From a virus, in the IMG/VR virus record IMGVR_UViG_3300009156_000046, positions 1 to 44,152 of that record: a DNA stretch of 44,152 bases; one strand, given 5' to 3'. This document shows positions 1 through 6,223 of the stretch, one piece after another. Made by a program: the position numbers and the translations under genes. Numbering within the stretch: position 1 is the first letter of the stretch; the number at the start of each line of letters is the position of its first letter. Below the pieces are notes generated by a model, which made no database searches, was not told the DNA's origin, and saw only the letters and a list, made by a program, of their open reading frames with translations.

Positions 1-559
1 ACAAGTTCTCTGCGCCAGACATGGCCATCTGTCCGCACGACTGGCACTGATAGCCATTGGCATCCGGCTCAACTCCGCCTTGCTCCGATCCGCACGACGT
101 GCAAAAGCCGACTTGTTCTCCGCTCTCGACCGCAGCCATGATGCGCTTCTGGCTGATGACTTTGGCCGGCGCAAATCCGCTGCGCGTCACAGTCCAGGGC
201 GATGGCTTGCCGGACTTCCGCGGGCTGGTGTAGATGCGCGCGAAATCGTCCGCGGTCTTGCCGGGCTTCAGTGTCGCGCTAACTTTCCAGCCGTAGGAAT
301 GCCGGCGGCCCTGCGGGTCTTCCCAGGAGCAATTCGGGCTTGGACGGAATCGCACATCTCGTTTCTCGAGCACCTTACCATCCGACATCAGGCGCTTTGT
401 GACACGTTCCCATACCGTCAGTGACGGATCGCTACCAGGAACGTAATCTGACTTGAAACTCGCCTCGAAACGATCATGGGCTCGCTGTAACGTCTCGAGG
501 TCGTATTCCCGCGTCGCTTCCACTTGGACTGTCCGGCCGCGTGCACTCAGTTTCGCCAT
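1..559 (-). CDS. Hypothetical phage protein with C-terminal zinc ribbon (partial, runs off left edge)
   Basis: The reading frame opens at ATG 559 and is still open at base 1, so the C-terminus is missing. The start is supported by an AGGTGA ribosome binding site five bases upstream and by a near-consensus promoter at 580-608. The visible 186 residues are charged and probably soluble. Near the end there are two CxxC pairs (CTSC and CQSC, about 20 residues apart), the layout of a zinc ribbon, as in small phage proteins of unknown role. It is the only gene seen under its promoter. Function unknown. Confidence 0.8.
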   Translation of the reverse strand, partial: MAKLSARGRTVQVEATREYDLETLQRAHDRFEASFKSDYVPGSDPSLTVWERVTKRLMSDGKVLEKRDVRFRPSPNCSWEDPQGRRHSYGWKVSATLKPGKTADDFARIYTSPRKSGKPSPWTVTRSGFAPAKVISQKRIMAAVESGEQVGFCTSCGSEQGGVEPDANGYQCQSCGQMAMSGAENL

Positions 560-579
560 ATCAATCACCTCTGACACCT

Positions 580-608
580 AATATATGCTTACGCCTTAGC
601 ATTGTCAA
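580..608 (-). promoter_or_regulatory. Promoter P1 with inverted-repeat operator in the spacer
   Basis: On the minus strand a perfect -35 (TTGACA, 603-608) and a -10 (TATATT, 580-585) are separated by 17 bases. The spacer holds GCTAAGGCGTAAGC (587-600), an imperfect inverted repeat. An A/T-rich stretch upstream of the -35 (about 619-630) could be an UP element. The start codon at 559 is 20 bases downstream. The same arrangement occurs at 1252-1280 and 2072-2100. Confidence 0.8.
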
Positions 609-632
609 GGGCTGCGCGATATTTATTTCAAC

Positions 633-905
633 CTAGAACAGTTTCCGGCACGCGCACGTAGGCGACTGGCACATCTGCACGTTGTTCGCCTTGGCAGACT
701 CGAGAATAGCGTCGATGGTTTCCCACTGCCGGCCACGATACGCCAGGCCATCGGGCTGCACTCTGCCGGCCATGACATCGGCCGTGGTCGGCTTGCGTCC
801 CTCGAGCATGGACGTAGGAACCGAGCCGACCAATGAATAGTTATATCCCGGTGCGTGTCCATTGGGATTCTCGGTTACGTGCGTAATGCCTTTGAAGTTA
901 AACAT
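633..905 (-). CDS. Hypothetical protein, 90 aa
   Basis: Second gene of the unit transcribed from the promoter at 1252-1280. ATG 905 is preceded by a strong AGGAGA site six bases away. The protein has no membrane segment. Its N-terminal third is rich in Gly, Asn and Tyr. The C-terminus contains three Cys in a CQSPTCACR context, a possible half zinc site. I do not recognise the family. The gene ends just before promoter P1, whose upstream A/T-rich region overlaps its stop codon. Confidence 0.75.
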   Translation of the reverse strand: MFNFKGITHVTENPNGHAPGYNYSLVGSVPTSMLEGRKPTTADVMAGRVQPDGLAYRGRQWETIDAILESAKANNVQMCQSPTCACRKLF

Positions 906-934
906 GGCTGTTCTCCTGAAATGAAATCGGAAGG

Positions 935-1231
935 TTAATAGGTCCAGCGCCGAACTTCGATGGCGCCGAAGATATTGGGAATGTGCGTGATACCGCGAGC
1001 GATCAGCTCGTCGGCCAACAGATTGCAGAATGCGCGCGAATTGTGCCCGAACATCTTATTGAAGCCGTGGCGCTGTTCGGCCAGATACTCACGCTGTAGC
1101 ATGGCATCGTCATAACCAGCCAAGCGCTTGCGCGTCTCAGGATAGCCATTCTGCGAATCGGCCGTGGTAAAGCAGCTATCCGCCTGACCGATGTAAACCC
1201 GCTCTGTCTTTGCAACTTCGATGTTCGCCAT
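935..1231 (-). CDS. Hypothetical protein, 98 aa
   Basis: First gene under promoter 1252-1280. The frame opens further upstream at a GTG (1240), but I place the start at ATG 1231 (MANIEV...) because the AGGTG site lies the right distance from it and would be inside the gene otherwise. The protein is charged, soluble-looking and without recognisable motifs; the N-terminus (VAKTERVYIGQADSCF) looks like a beta strand region, the middle is helical. Co-transcribed with 633-905. Function unknown. Confidence 0.75.
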   Translation of the reverse strand: MANIEVAKTERVYIGQADSCFTTADSQNGYPETRKRLAGYDDAMLQREYLAEQRHGFNKMFGHNSRAFCNLLADELIARGITHIPNIFGAIEVRRWTY

Positions 1232-1251
1232 GTCCATCACCTCTAGACATC

Positions 1252-1280
1252 AATATATGCTTAGACCTAAGCACTGTCAA
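1252..1280 (-). promoter_or_regulatory. Promoter P2 with near-perfect palindromic operator
   Basis: TTGACA (1275-1280), 17-base spacer, TATATT (1252-1257) on the minus strand. The spacer contains GCTTAGGTCTAAGC (1259-1272), a perfect 6+6 inverted repeat with a two-base centre. This is the cleanest version of the element also seen in P1 and P3, and similar half sites flank the XRE gene promoter. It drives 935-1231 and 633-905. Confidence 0.8.
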
Positions 1281-1314
1281 GAGCGAAATGATATTTATTT
1301 GGTCTAGCTGCGAA

Positions 1315-1764
1315 CTATCGGGCGACGTTCGGTGTATGCCCAGCCCAGCGCGTCAATGCGGCGGACCTGGCGATCTCACTACGCCTGGCCTGACTGAGCT
1401 TCGAAGCTCGAGCTTTCCCGCCCGAACGTCCAAATGAGACTGATGCGGGTTCACGTTTCGGATTCCACGTTGCGAGCCGTTCATACCGCTCGGCGCCATC
1501 CGCGGCGATCCATTCGTGGTTCCTGGTCTTCAGATGTTCGAATCGCTTCACGTCGTCGTCGGCAATATGCCAGGCCAGTCTACCGGCCGGCGAATGGACA
1601 CATACGATCCACGTCTGGCTGTGTCGCTCGAGCCATTTCACGTCCTCGGCTGGATGGCGCATGAGATGAGACGGCCAAATCTTCGTGAGCACTGCGATCA
1701 GGGTATCTCGCTCGTAATACGCGCGGGTCTGATAGCGATCACGTCCTTGATCTTGATCAGCCAT
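1315..1764 (-). CDS. Hypothetical protein with C-terminal basic GGKARA...RW motif, 149 aa
   Basis: ATG 1764 overlaps the TAA of the upstream gene (TAATG), implying translational coupling. The N-terminal two thirds contain a WLERHSQTW segment and a second segment ending WIAADGAERYERLATW, which resembles the 'WDGH-T-EKY-RL' motif found in many small phage proteins. The last 35 residues (GGKARASKLSQARRSE...ALTRW) are the basic motif common at the ends of bacterial and phage nucleic-acid-associated proteins; a cognate motif occurs in 36762-36959. Probably a nucleic-acid-binding accessory protein; role unknown. Confidence 0.7.
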   Translation of the reverse strand: MADQDQGRDRYQTRAYYERDTLIAVLTKIWPSHLMRHPAEDVKWLERHSQTWIVCVHSPAGRLAWHIADDDVKRFEHLKTRNHEWIAADGAERYERLATWNPKREPASVSFGRSGGKARASKLSQARRSEIARSAALTRWAGHTPNVAR

Positions 1765-2051
1765 TAGCGCTCGCCTGCATGTGCATCGATCGTGTAGTAG
1801 CGCGTCCAGCCGTGCGGCACGGACACATCGGACGGCCGCAGCGAATAGCGCTCACCACTGCCGCAGATTTTGCCGTCAACGCTCACAGGGCGACGATACC
1901 AACCGCCAGCCAAGCACGACGCATTCCGCATTGCGTCGTCAAGGTTGGCTACTTCGTGCATCTCGCGCTGTGCAGCGTTCCACGTCTCAGGCTCATAGGC
2001 GATGGTTGCTGTCTTTGGCATGGTTGTAGCTTCTTTGAACTCAGTCTGCAT
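1764..2051 (-). CDS. Hypothetical protein, 95 aa
   Basis: The frame opens at a GTG at 2069, but ATG 2051 has AAGGAG seven bases upstream and lies 20 bases from the -10 of promoter P3, so that start is chosen. The protein is soluble with a WNAAQREMHEVANLDDAM helix and a C-terminal GWTRYYTIDAH segment. It is the first gene of a two-gene unit with 1315-1764. No family recognised. Confidence 0.75.
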   Translation of the reverse strand: MQTEFKEATTMPKTATIAYEPETWNAAQREMHEVANLDDAMRNASCLAGGWYRRPVSVDGKICGSGERYSLRPSDVSVPHGWTRYYTIDAHAGER

Positions 2052-2071
2052 GTCTGATCTCCTTGACACCT

Positions 2072-2100
2072 AATATATGCTTACGCCTAGGCATTGTCAA
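2072..2100 (-). promoter_or_regulatory. Promoter P3 with operator-like inverted repeat
   Basis: TTGACA (2095-2100), 17-base spacer, TATATT (2072-2077) on the minus strand. The spacer holds GCCTAGGCGTAAGC (2079-2092), sharing the right half site with P1 and P2. It drives 1764-2051 and 1315-1764. It lies downstream of the stop of the DUF1064-like gene, so it separates this unit from the XRE operon. Confidence 0.8.
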
Positions 2101-2179
2101 GGGCTAGGACAAGATTATTTAGTCCAGATGTGAACTATCTAGCGGACTGGCCGATACTCCGTCACGAATCGCGCGGCTG

Positions 2180-2614
2180 TCATACCTCTTCGATTACGAT
2201 CCCTGATTGCAGCTCGAGCCATTTTTTCTTCAACTGATATATGGCTGTGCGCTTGCCCTTGGCGTCGACAACGTGCTCTTTGCCGTCCTCGTCGACATAC
2301 ACGAAATCGGCAATGTAATTGGACACGAGAGGATAGGTCGTAGATGGGTCTGCGACCGGCCCGAAATGCCAGACTGGACAGGCCAACGGAAACCAGACCT
2401 GGCGCCTCAATCCTTTAATGTCGCCGACCCGCTCGCGCATCTTCAATTCAGCCCAATGCTGCGCCTCGCGCTTAGAGTCGAATGTGATGCCGTCTACGAC
2501 CGTCTTGACGTTGCGGTATTTGCTCGGCTTTGGCTCTGCCACGGCCGGCGCTGACTCTTTCCGCATCCTGGCGTTATGGGCGAGGATATCGGCTTCTGTC
2601 CACCTGGCGCCCAT
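2180..2614 (-). CDS. DUF1064-like phage protein (PD-(D/E)XK nuclease-like fold)
   Basis: The 144-residue product carries the hallmarks of the DUF1064 phage family: a KYRNVKTVVDGITFDSKREA segment near residue 31, then a Q-V/L-F-L strand, then YIADFVYVDEDGKEHVVDAKG near residues 100-125. The D-(x)n-D-x-K pattern in the last part fits a PD-(D/E)XK nuclease-like core, although no biochemical activity is established for the family to my knowledge. ATG 2614 is chosen because it overlaps the upstream TAA (TAATG). It is the last gene of the operon that begins with the XRE repressor. Confidence 0.8.
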   Translation of the reverse strand: MGARWTEADILAHNARMRKESAPAVAEPKPSKYRNVKTVVDGITFDSKREAQHWAELKMRERVGDIKGLRRQVWFPLACPVWHFGPVADPSTTYPLVSNYIADFVYVDEDGKEHVVDAKGKRTAIYQLKKKWLELQSGIVIEEV

Positions 2615-2943
2615 TACCAGCCGCCGCACTCACGAATGATTGACTTTGCTTCAGTGAATTGGACAGCTCGCTCTGAATCCGTGAATTCCCACGCCTCACG
2701 ACCATACTTCGCCGTCAACGCCGCCGCGGCTTTGCGCGCCTGCTTCATTGTCTCAAATCCGCGAGCGGCCCAGAATCCTGTCGGTATGTGCGTGAGCGTC
2801 CAGAAGTCTAGGCCATACTCGCGATGCACCGCCCACACGCTAGAGAGTTGAATGGCTTCTACGTCTCGGTATTCTGGTGTTTTGAACCACTGCTCGCGCG
2901 ATAGATCATTGCGCCATGCGAGCTTCAGTTGAATCTTTTTCAT
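2614..2943 (-). CDS. Hypothetical protein, 109 aa
   Basis: The open frame reaches to 3069, but ATG 2943 gives the standard ATGA overlap with the upstream gene's stop and starts a sensible protein (MKKIQLKLAW...). It is mixed alpha/beta, with aromatic-rich central strands (YGLDFWTLTHIPTGFWAARGF) followed by an alanine-rich helix (KQARKAAAALTAKYG). Unknown family. Part of the XRE operon. Confidence 0.7.
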   Translation of the reverse strand: MKKIQLKLAWRNDLSREQWFKTPEYRDVEAIQLSSVWAVHREYGLDFWTLTHIPTGFWAARGFETMKQARKAAAALTAKYGREAWEFTDSERAVQFTEAKSIIRECGGW

Positions 2944-3131
2944 GTTCGCACCAAAGCTAAGCCTACTTCTCGAATCTGTTTCGTGATTTTCGCGTAGAGC
3001 CGTGAACAGGGTTTGCACTTGTCCGCGTGCTTGTAAAAGTCTGTGATCGGTTTCTCGCGATAGCACCAACGACAGGTTTTCACGCTGAATTCGTCGGGCT
3101 CATCAAAGCGCAACACGCGCAACTTGGACAT
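2940..3131 (-). CDS. Small zinc-finger protein, 63 aa
   Basis: Contains CRWC and CKPC pairs separated by about 17 residues, with KPITDFYKH between them. This is the 'CxxC-x(n)-KP-x-x-x-F-Y-x(n)-CK-x-C' finger often found beside HNH endonucleases and in small phage DNA-binding proteins. No HNH motif follows, so this is the finger alone with a basic C-terminal helix. Probably binds DNA or RNA. ATGA overlap with its downstream neighbour. Confidence 0.7.
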   Translation of the reverse strand: MSKLRVLRFDEPDEFSVKTCRWCYREKPITDFYKHADKCKPCSRLYAKITKQIREVGLALVRT

Positions 3132-3394
3132 CAGAATAGCGACTTCTGTTCGACGCGCGACTTGGCATCACGGCCCATAGGCGGCTGACCGTAGCGTATT
3201 TCCCACTCGGCACCTTTGAGCTTGCGCACCGTGATCGGGTAGCCGGCCTTTTTCAACTCGTGCACGCGGCCCATAGCTCGAGCCCCGCCGATCCCGCGGA
3301 GTCGCTGATTCGTGGCACTCCCATGTTCACGTAGGTAGGCTAAGACCTTCTCGCGGTTGCTCAGCGTGCGGGCTTTGTCTTCAGCGTCCATCAT
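3131..3394 (-). CDS. Winged-helix/HTH-like small protein, 87 aa
   Basis: Residues about 12-62 read as a helix-turn-helix: a first helix (REKVLAYLREHG), a turn, a recognition-like helix (TNQRLRGIGG...MGRVHELKKAG) and a wing (YPITVRKLKGAEWEIRY). This is like the small 'which-gene-is-on' HTH domains of phages used with DNA-binding or replication proteins. It has either ATG 3394 or ATG 3391 as start; both fit the overlap with the upstream gene. A transcription regulator of the early arm is possible, but this is inferred. Confidence 0.65.
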   Translation of the reverse strand: MMDAEDKARTLSNREKVLAYLREHGSATNQRLRGIGGARAMGRVHELKKAGYPITVRKLKGAEWEIRYGQPPMGRDAKSRVEQKSLF

Positions 3395-3764
3395 GGACAG
3401 GCTCTAGCGCGAGATAAGTTCGGCGGCGCTCTGACGAGATCTTGATTGCTTCCTCTTTGTCCATCGCCCAACAGTGCGTGTAAATGTCTTTATGTATGTC
3501 CTCGCCGCACTCGTTCGAGATTGAACCGCTCGCATATTCGTTAAGGCGGCACTCCATCACGTCGCCACTATCACGCTTCAAGCGAACGAACCACGACACC
3601 TTGCCTTGCAGCGCATCGTCAGCGTGCTCGTCCAACTCGTATTCGTAAATACTGGCATCATCTGCGAACACGCGCGCCATCGCGTCCGCCTTAGCTTGCG
3701 TTGAGTAGATGCCCACTAATCGTGTGTCAGAGTAGCAACCGTTGAATAACGCGAACAGTTTCAT
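3381..3764 (-). CDS. Hypothetical protein, 127 aa
   Basis: The frame is open further upstream (to 3878), but ATG 3764 (MKLFALFNG...) overlaps the stop of the upstream gene as ATGA and is the likely start. Mixed alpha/beta acidic protein with repeated YELDEHADD-like acidic stretches. No motif recognised. Member of the XRE operon. Confidence 0.65.
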   Translation of the reverse strand: MKLFALFNGCYSDTRLVGIYSTQAKADAMARVFADDASIYEYELDEHADDALQGKVSWFVRLKRDSGDVMECRLNEYASGSISNECGEDIHKDIYTHCWAMDKEEAIKISSERRRTYLALEPVHDGR

Positions 3765-3958
3765 CGGCTCAACTCCCGCCTCAGTCGCGCCTGAAACCGC
3801 AAGGTCCGCACAATCGATCGTGACGCTTGATGCTGAATCCCTGGCGTCTCTTTCCAGCAGGAGACGCAGCGTAGCCATTGCTTGACCTGATCGTGTTCCC
3901 AGACGAAATTATGCCCGTGTGCCACGCCACACCACCACTGGCTAAGATTTTTTAGCAT
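3761..3958 (-). CDS. Small Cys-containing basic protein, 65 aa
   Basis: Begins with aromatic WWCGVAHGHNFVW, then a single CVSCWKETPG, a variant of the CxxC-x-E-(S/T)PG motif found in many small actinobacterial and phage proteins of unknown role, followed by a basic Arg-rich tail. It has only three Cys, so metal binding through them alone is uncertain; nearby His could help. ATG 3958 lies inside the end of the upstream gene (17-base overlap). Confidence 0.65.
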   Translation of the reverse strand: MLKNLSQWWCGVAHGHNFVWEHDQVKQWLRCVSCWKETPGIQHQASRSIVRTLRFQARLRRELSR

Positions 3959-4136
3959 CGGGGATTGGTCCTATGCCGCCGGTGTTGGGATTCATCGGGA
4001 TCGCATTCGGCTGCGCGAGTCTGCACGGACATTGACAGGTGTAGCAGAGCCCGATCCGGCAGTAGACACACCGGGCGCTATGCGGGATCGTCTTCTCGCA
4101 GACACAACAGTAGTTGGCGGCTCCCCACCGGCTCAT
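3942..4136 (-). CDS. Cys-rich small protein, 64 aa
   Basis: ATG 4136 overlaps the stop of the upstream gene as ATGA, so the longer open frame to 4373 is not used. The N-terminal half has nine Cys in 35 residues (CCVC, CVYC, CYTCQCPC) with one His, suggesting two zinc sites of the ribbon or cross-brace type. The C-terminal half is Pro/Asn-rich and likely disordered. Function unknown; it is one of a dozen small putative zinc proteins in the window. Confidence 0.65.
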   Translation of the reverse strand: MSRWGAANYCCVCEKTIPHSARCVYCRIGLCYTCQCPCRLAQPNAIPMNPNTGGIGPIPDAKKS

Positions 4137-4438
4137 TGTGCGTCCTTGACTTTCGCGACGACTGCCGCATGGCCTGCGAGCGCATCGGCGCGCGAGGAGT
4201 AGCGTTCGCAGAGTCCATCCAGTTTGCCGCCGAAGACCATTGTTTCCCACAGCAGCGGATCTGTATTGCCCCACCCGTGATCGAGACCGAGAAACACCGT
4301 CGAGACGCGGACGTGGCCGACTTGCTCGCGCTTGACGATCTGATTGTCGCCCGTGCCCATCCACTGCGCCCACGCCAGTAGATCGCCTTCTGGTTGCGGA
4401 TTGCCGTCAGTGTCGAGGACGTATTTAGTGAGGTTCAT
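4133..4438 (-). CDS. Conserved phage protein, 101 aa (VSTVFLGLDH type)
   Basis: The central part (VGHVRVSTVFLGLDHGWG, then PLLWETMVFGGKLD) followed by an ERYSSRADALAGH helix is a widely shared small phage/prophage protein that I recognise by motif but that has no established function. Length fits. It has ATGA overlaps at both ends, so it is translated as part of the XRE-led chain. Confidence 0.75.
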   Translation of the reverse strand: MNLTKYVLDTDGNPQPEGDLLAWAQWMGTGDNQIVKREQVGHVRVSTVFLGLDHGWGNTDPLLWETMVFGGKLDGLCERYSSRADALAGHAAVVAKVKDAQ

Positions 4439-4773
4439 CGCACCGCCTTCACGCGCCCCACGCGCATCCTCTGACGGGCCAACTGCGCCAACAGTCCACC
4501 AATCTGCACATCCTCTGGTAAGCCTGTCGCCGGCGCCGTCGCTTTCAAGATCGCCGCGGCTGTCTCAATATAGGCCCGTCGAATATGCACCGGCAGAGCG
4601 GAGAATTCCAGCATCGAAGGATTGTAGGCTTCGCGTCTGGCGTCATGGAGTGCCCAGGCGAGGCGAATACTCGCGGCATTCACGCGCAGATCCTGCGGCC
4701 AGTCGCGATCAGATTGTTCGGATCGCATTGCACGCATAAATCGCGCGGCCTTCTGAAGCTGCGTCTCCTTCAC
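4435..4773 (-). CDS. Hypothetical helical protein, 112 aa
   Basis: Mostly alpha-helical, basic at both ends (ending RQRMRVGRVKAVR). No Cys pairs, membrane segments or recognised motifs. Start ATG 4773 overlaps the upstream stop as ATGA, and its own stop overlaps the next start in the same way. Function unknown. Confidence 0.7.
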   Translation of the reverse strand: MKETQLQKAARFMRAMRSEQSDRDWPQDLRVNAASIRLAWALHDARREAYNPSMLEFSALPVHIRRAYIETAAAILKATAPATGLPEDVQIGGLLAQLARQRMRVGRVKAVR

Positions 4774-4961
4774 CGTCCTGCCTCGATCTTGAGCCTCAGA
4801 TCGGCAGCTCCGCGCGCTTGGTCCTCAAACGTGGCACGGAACGTCTGCCAGTGCTTCGACGTTTCGGCCAACATCCGATAGTGCGCGTCGGCGATCTTGA
4901 GCGCATCCGCGATCGTGTCGATTTCTGCGTCCGTGAAGGTGTGGAGTTCTTTGACAGTCAT
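4770..4961 (-). CDS. Hypothetical helical protein, 63 aa
   Basis: Short helical protein starting at ATG 4961 with an ATGA overlap to the upstream gene. It has two predicted helices (TDAEIDTIADALKIADAHY and HWQTFRATFEDQARGAAD) and no Cys. No family recognised. Retained because of its coding-like composition and its exact fit in the overlapping gene chain. Confidence 0.65.
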   Translation of the reverse strand: MTVKELHTFTDAEIDTIADALKIADAHYRMLAETSKHWQTFRATFEDQARGAADLRLKIEAGR

Positions 4962-5227
4962 GGTTTGCTCCGCAGTTGACGCATCATGGCTCTGAATTCA
5001 TCTTCTTGAATCTCAGTCGCGAGCGGCCCGTGGTGAATAGTGCCGAGCGCGTCAAGCGTCACAATCGACAACTGGTCACGCTCGCTACAGCGAAGACACA
5101 TGCGTTGCGCTAGAAACGGGCGGTCAACACGAACCACTCGGCGAGGATTCGTCGGATACCACTCGCTCCATCGATGCGGACGAACGAGGCAGAGCCAAGC
5201 CGTCAACAGCCTATACAGATAGCTCAT
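4958..5227 (-). CDS. Hypothetical protein, 89 aa
   Basis: Second gene of the XRE operon; ATG 5227 overlaps the repressor's TGA. The first 20 residues are moderately hydrophobic (YLYRLLTAWLCLV) but interrupted by Arg and His, so I do not call a membrane segment. A CLRC pair occurs near residue 45. Co-translation with the repressor suggests an early role, but nothing specific can be assigned. Confidence 0.65.
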   Translation of the reverse strand: MSYLYRLLTAWLCLVRPHRWSEWYPTNPRRVVRVDRPFLAQRMCLRCSERDQLSIVTLDALGTIHHGPLATEIQEDEFRAMMRQLRSKP

Positions 5228-5445
5228 GGCTCACTCCGTTCCTCAAACACCAAGCCCGCCACGCTGAGCAGGGCCGTCATCTTGAGCGCCAACTCGAGTT
5301 TCCGCATCGTCGCGATTTCCGGCTGCGCGATCGTGCCAGACTCGAGCTGGCTGATATGTGGGGCAGGCACGCCAGACGCCTCAGCCAACTGCGCTTGGGT
5401 CCAATCCTTCTGCGCCCGAGCCTCTTTCAGTGTCATGCGCTTCAT
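5224..5445 (-). CDS. XRE-family transcriptional repressor (Cro/CI-like HTH), 73 aa
   Basis: A one-domain helix-turn-helix protein: residues 16-37 (TQAQLAEASGVPAPHISQLE followed by SG) are a classic XRE helix-turn-helix, with the rest of a five-helix Cro/CI fold around it. There is no oligomerisation or peptidase domain, so it resembles a Cro-sized regulator. It heads a chain of 12 overlapping genes down to 2180. Its own promoter puts the ATG only eight bases from the -10, so the message is predicted to be leaderless. The inverted repeats around this promoter (5449-5463, 5461-5472) resemble those inside P1-P3, so it likely represses itself and those units. A second in-frame ATG lies nine bases downstream. 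Confidence 0.85.
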   Translation of the reverse strand: MKRMTLKEARAQKDWTQAQLAEASGVPAPHISQLESGTIAQPEIATMRKLELALKMTALLSVAGLVFEERSEP

Positions 5446-5448
5446 CTA

Positions 5449-5482
5449 GGCTTAAGATAAGCCTGACTTAGCGATTTGTCAA
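5449..5482 (-). promoter_or_regulatory. Autoregulated promoter of the XRE operon, with operator-like repeats
   Basis: On the minus strand: TTGACA (5477-5482), 17-base spacer, TATCTT (5454-5459). The sequence GGCTTATCTTAAGCC (5449-5463) is a perfect 6+6 inverted repeat over the -10, and GCTAAGTCAGGC (5461-5472) in the spacer shares its left half with P1. The coding start is at 5445, so any transcript from the usual distance begins at or within a few bases of the ATG. Confidence 0.7.
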
Positions 5483-5508
5483 GGGGGAGTCTTTATAGAG
5501 GCTGGACC

Positions 5509-5545
5509 GGCCCGAACCACACGCTAGGATAGGGTGATTCGGGCC
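5509..5545. terminator. 12-bp hairpin between convergent-side end of late genes and XRE promoter (possible terminator)
   Basis: GGCCCGAACCAC (5509-5520) and GTGATTCGGGCC (5534-5545) form a 12-bp stem with one wobble pair in one orientation and a 13-base loop. It sits after the last gene of the long leftward block (5578-5886) and before the XRE promoter, where a terminator would be expected. There is no T-run on either side, so a factor-independent terminator is not proven. Confidence 0.5.
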
Positions 5546-5577
5546 AGAAACCGGGCTAGGCGCGACGATCGGCGGGC

Positions 5578-5886
5578 TTATGGTGCTGGAGGCGTATGCT
5601 TCGCTGCGGTCGCCTGGAGGGCCGTCTTGAGTTCCACGAGCTTCGCCTTTACGGCGTCGGCTTCGGCCGGTGACAGTCCGCCGGCGAGCTGCGCGAGCAA
5701 ATCGTCTACGTCGGCGGCGAGTTCGTTCGTCGTGGTGTTGATTTCGACCAATTCCGCTTCGAGTTCGTCCACTTTAGCCATGATCTGCACTCCTTGTTGG
5801 TTGAGGGATTGGAGCATCGTGAGCACTTGATCCAACCGTGGATCGGGCGGCGTCGGATCGAAATGATGGTAAATGTCGATGCGCAC
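5578..5886 (-). CDS. Small coiled-coil phage protein, 102 aa
   Basis: I place the start at GTG 5886 (RIDIYHHFDP...) because GGGAG lies eight bases upstream; a GTG at 5928 is possible. The N-terminal RIDIYHHF segment followed by a long heptad-rich helix (VDELEAELVEINTTTNELAADV) matches small coiled-coil proteins commonly encoded at the end of phage structural or lysis blocks. The function is unknown. A base-paired segment (5903-5990) lies directly upstream of its ribosome binding site. Confidence 0.65.
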   Translation of the reverse strand: MRIDIYHHFDPTPPDPRLDQVLTMLQSLNQQGVQIMAKVDELEAELVEINTTTNELAADVDDLLAQLAGGLSPAEADAVKAKLVELKTALQATAAKHTPPAP

Positions 5887-5902
5887 TGCTAGACTCCCGT
5901 CC

Positions 5903-5990
5903 GGCTCTCTGCGGCGTGGATAGGACACGCGGGATAAGCAGCCGCCCGTGAAGCCATAGCGGAGCCGGTATCAAGCCCGGTCAGAGAGCC
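5903..5990 (-). ncRNA. Candidate structured RNA / leader element
   Basis: Read on the minus strand, GGCTCTCTG (5982-5990) pairs perfectly with CAGAGAGCC (5903-5911) to close an 88-nt domain. Inside are a CCGG/CCGG stem with an eight-base loop, and GCGTG/CACGC with a seven-base loop (TCCTATC). The arm sizes recall a tRNA (D-like and T-like arms) but no canonical anticodon arm or TTC loop is present, so it is not called a tRNA. It lies immediately 5' of the GGGAG ribosome binding site of 5578-5886 and could be a translational control leader or a tRNA relic. Confidence 0.45.
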
Positions 5991-6004
5991 CTTCATTGGC
6001 CTGC

Positions 6005-6223
6005 CTACGATTCGTTCTGCTGCCGCGGTGGACGTGGGAACGTCCGACGTTCTGCGAACTGCCGACGATTCCCACCGCTGATCGCGTCCAGATCCTTATC
6101 GAGTTCCTGTAACCGATACTCGTGATTTTCCACCATGTGCTTCATGAGGTCGAGGTCAGGATCGCGTCGGGATTCCCGGTCGGAGTCTTTCGCCGGTAGA
6201 CCGAACCATTTCCGCCAATTCAT
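6005..6223 (-). CDS. Hypothetical helical protein, 72 aa
   Basis: ATG 6223 overlaps the upstream stop as ATGA and begins MNWRKWFGLPAK, so the longer frame to 6466 is not used. Very polar, with a central helix (LDLMKHMVENHEYRLQELDK) and an Arg/Pro-rich tail. An amphipathic N-terminus next to membrane-protein genes suggests a membrane-associated accessory role, but this is inferred only from position. Confidence 0.6.
   Translation of the reverse strand: MNWRKWFGLPAKDSDRESRRDPDLDLMKHMVENHEYRLQELDKDLDAISGGNRRQFAERRTFPRPPRQQNES

Noticed and set aside
80-424. Plus-strand open frame of 114 codons
   Set aside because: It lies opposite the partial minus-strand gene 1-559, which has a promoter, ribosome site and zinc motif.
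5903-5990. A true tRNA gene
   Set aside because: Arms have tRNA-like sizes, but the T-loop is TCCTATC and no five-pair anticodon stem with a seven-base loop is visible.
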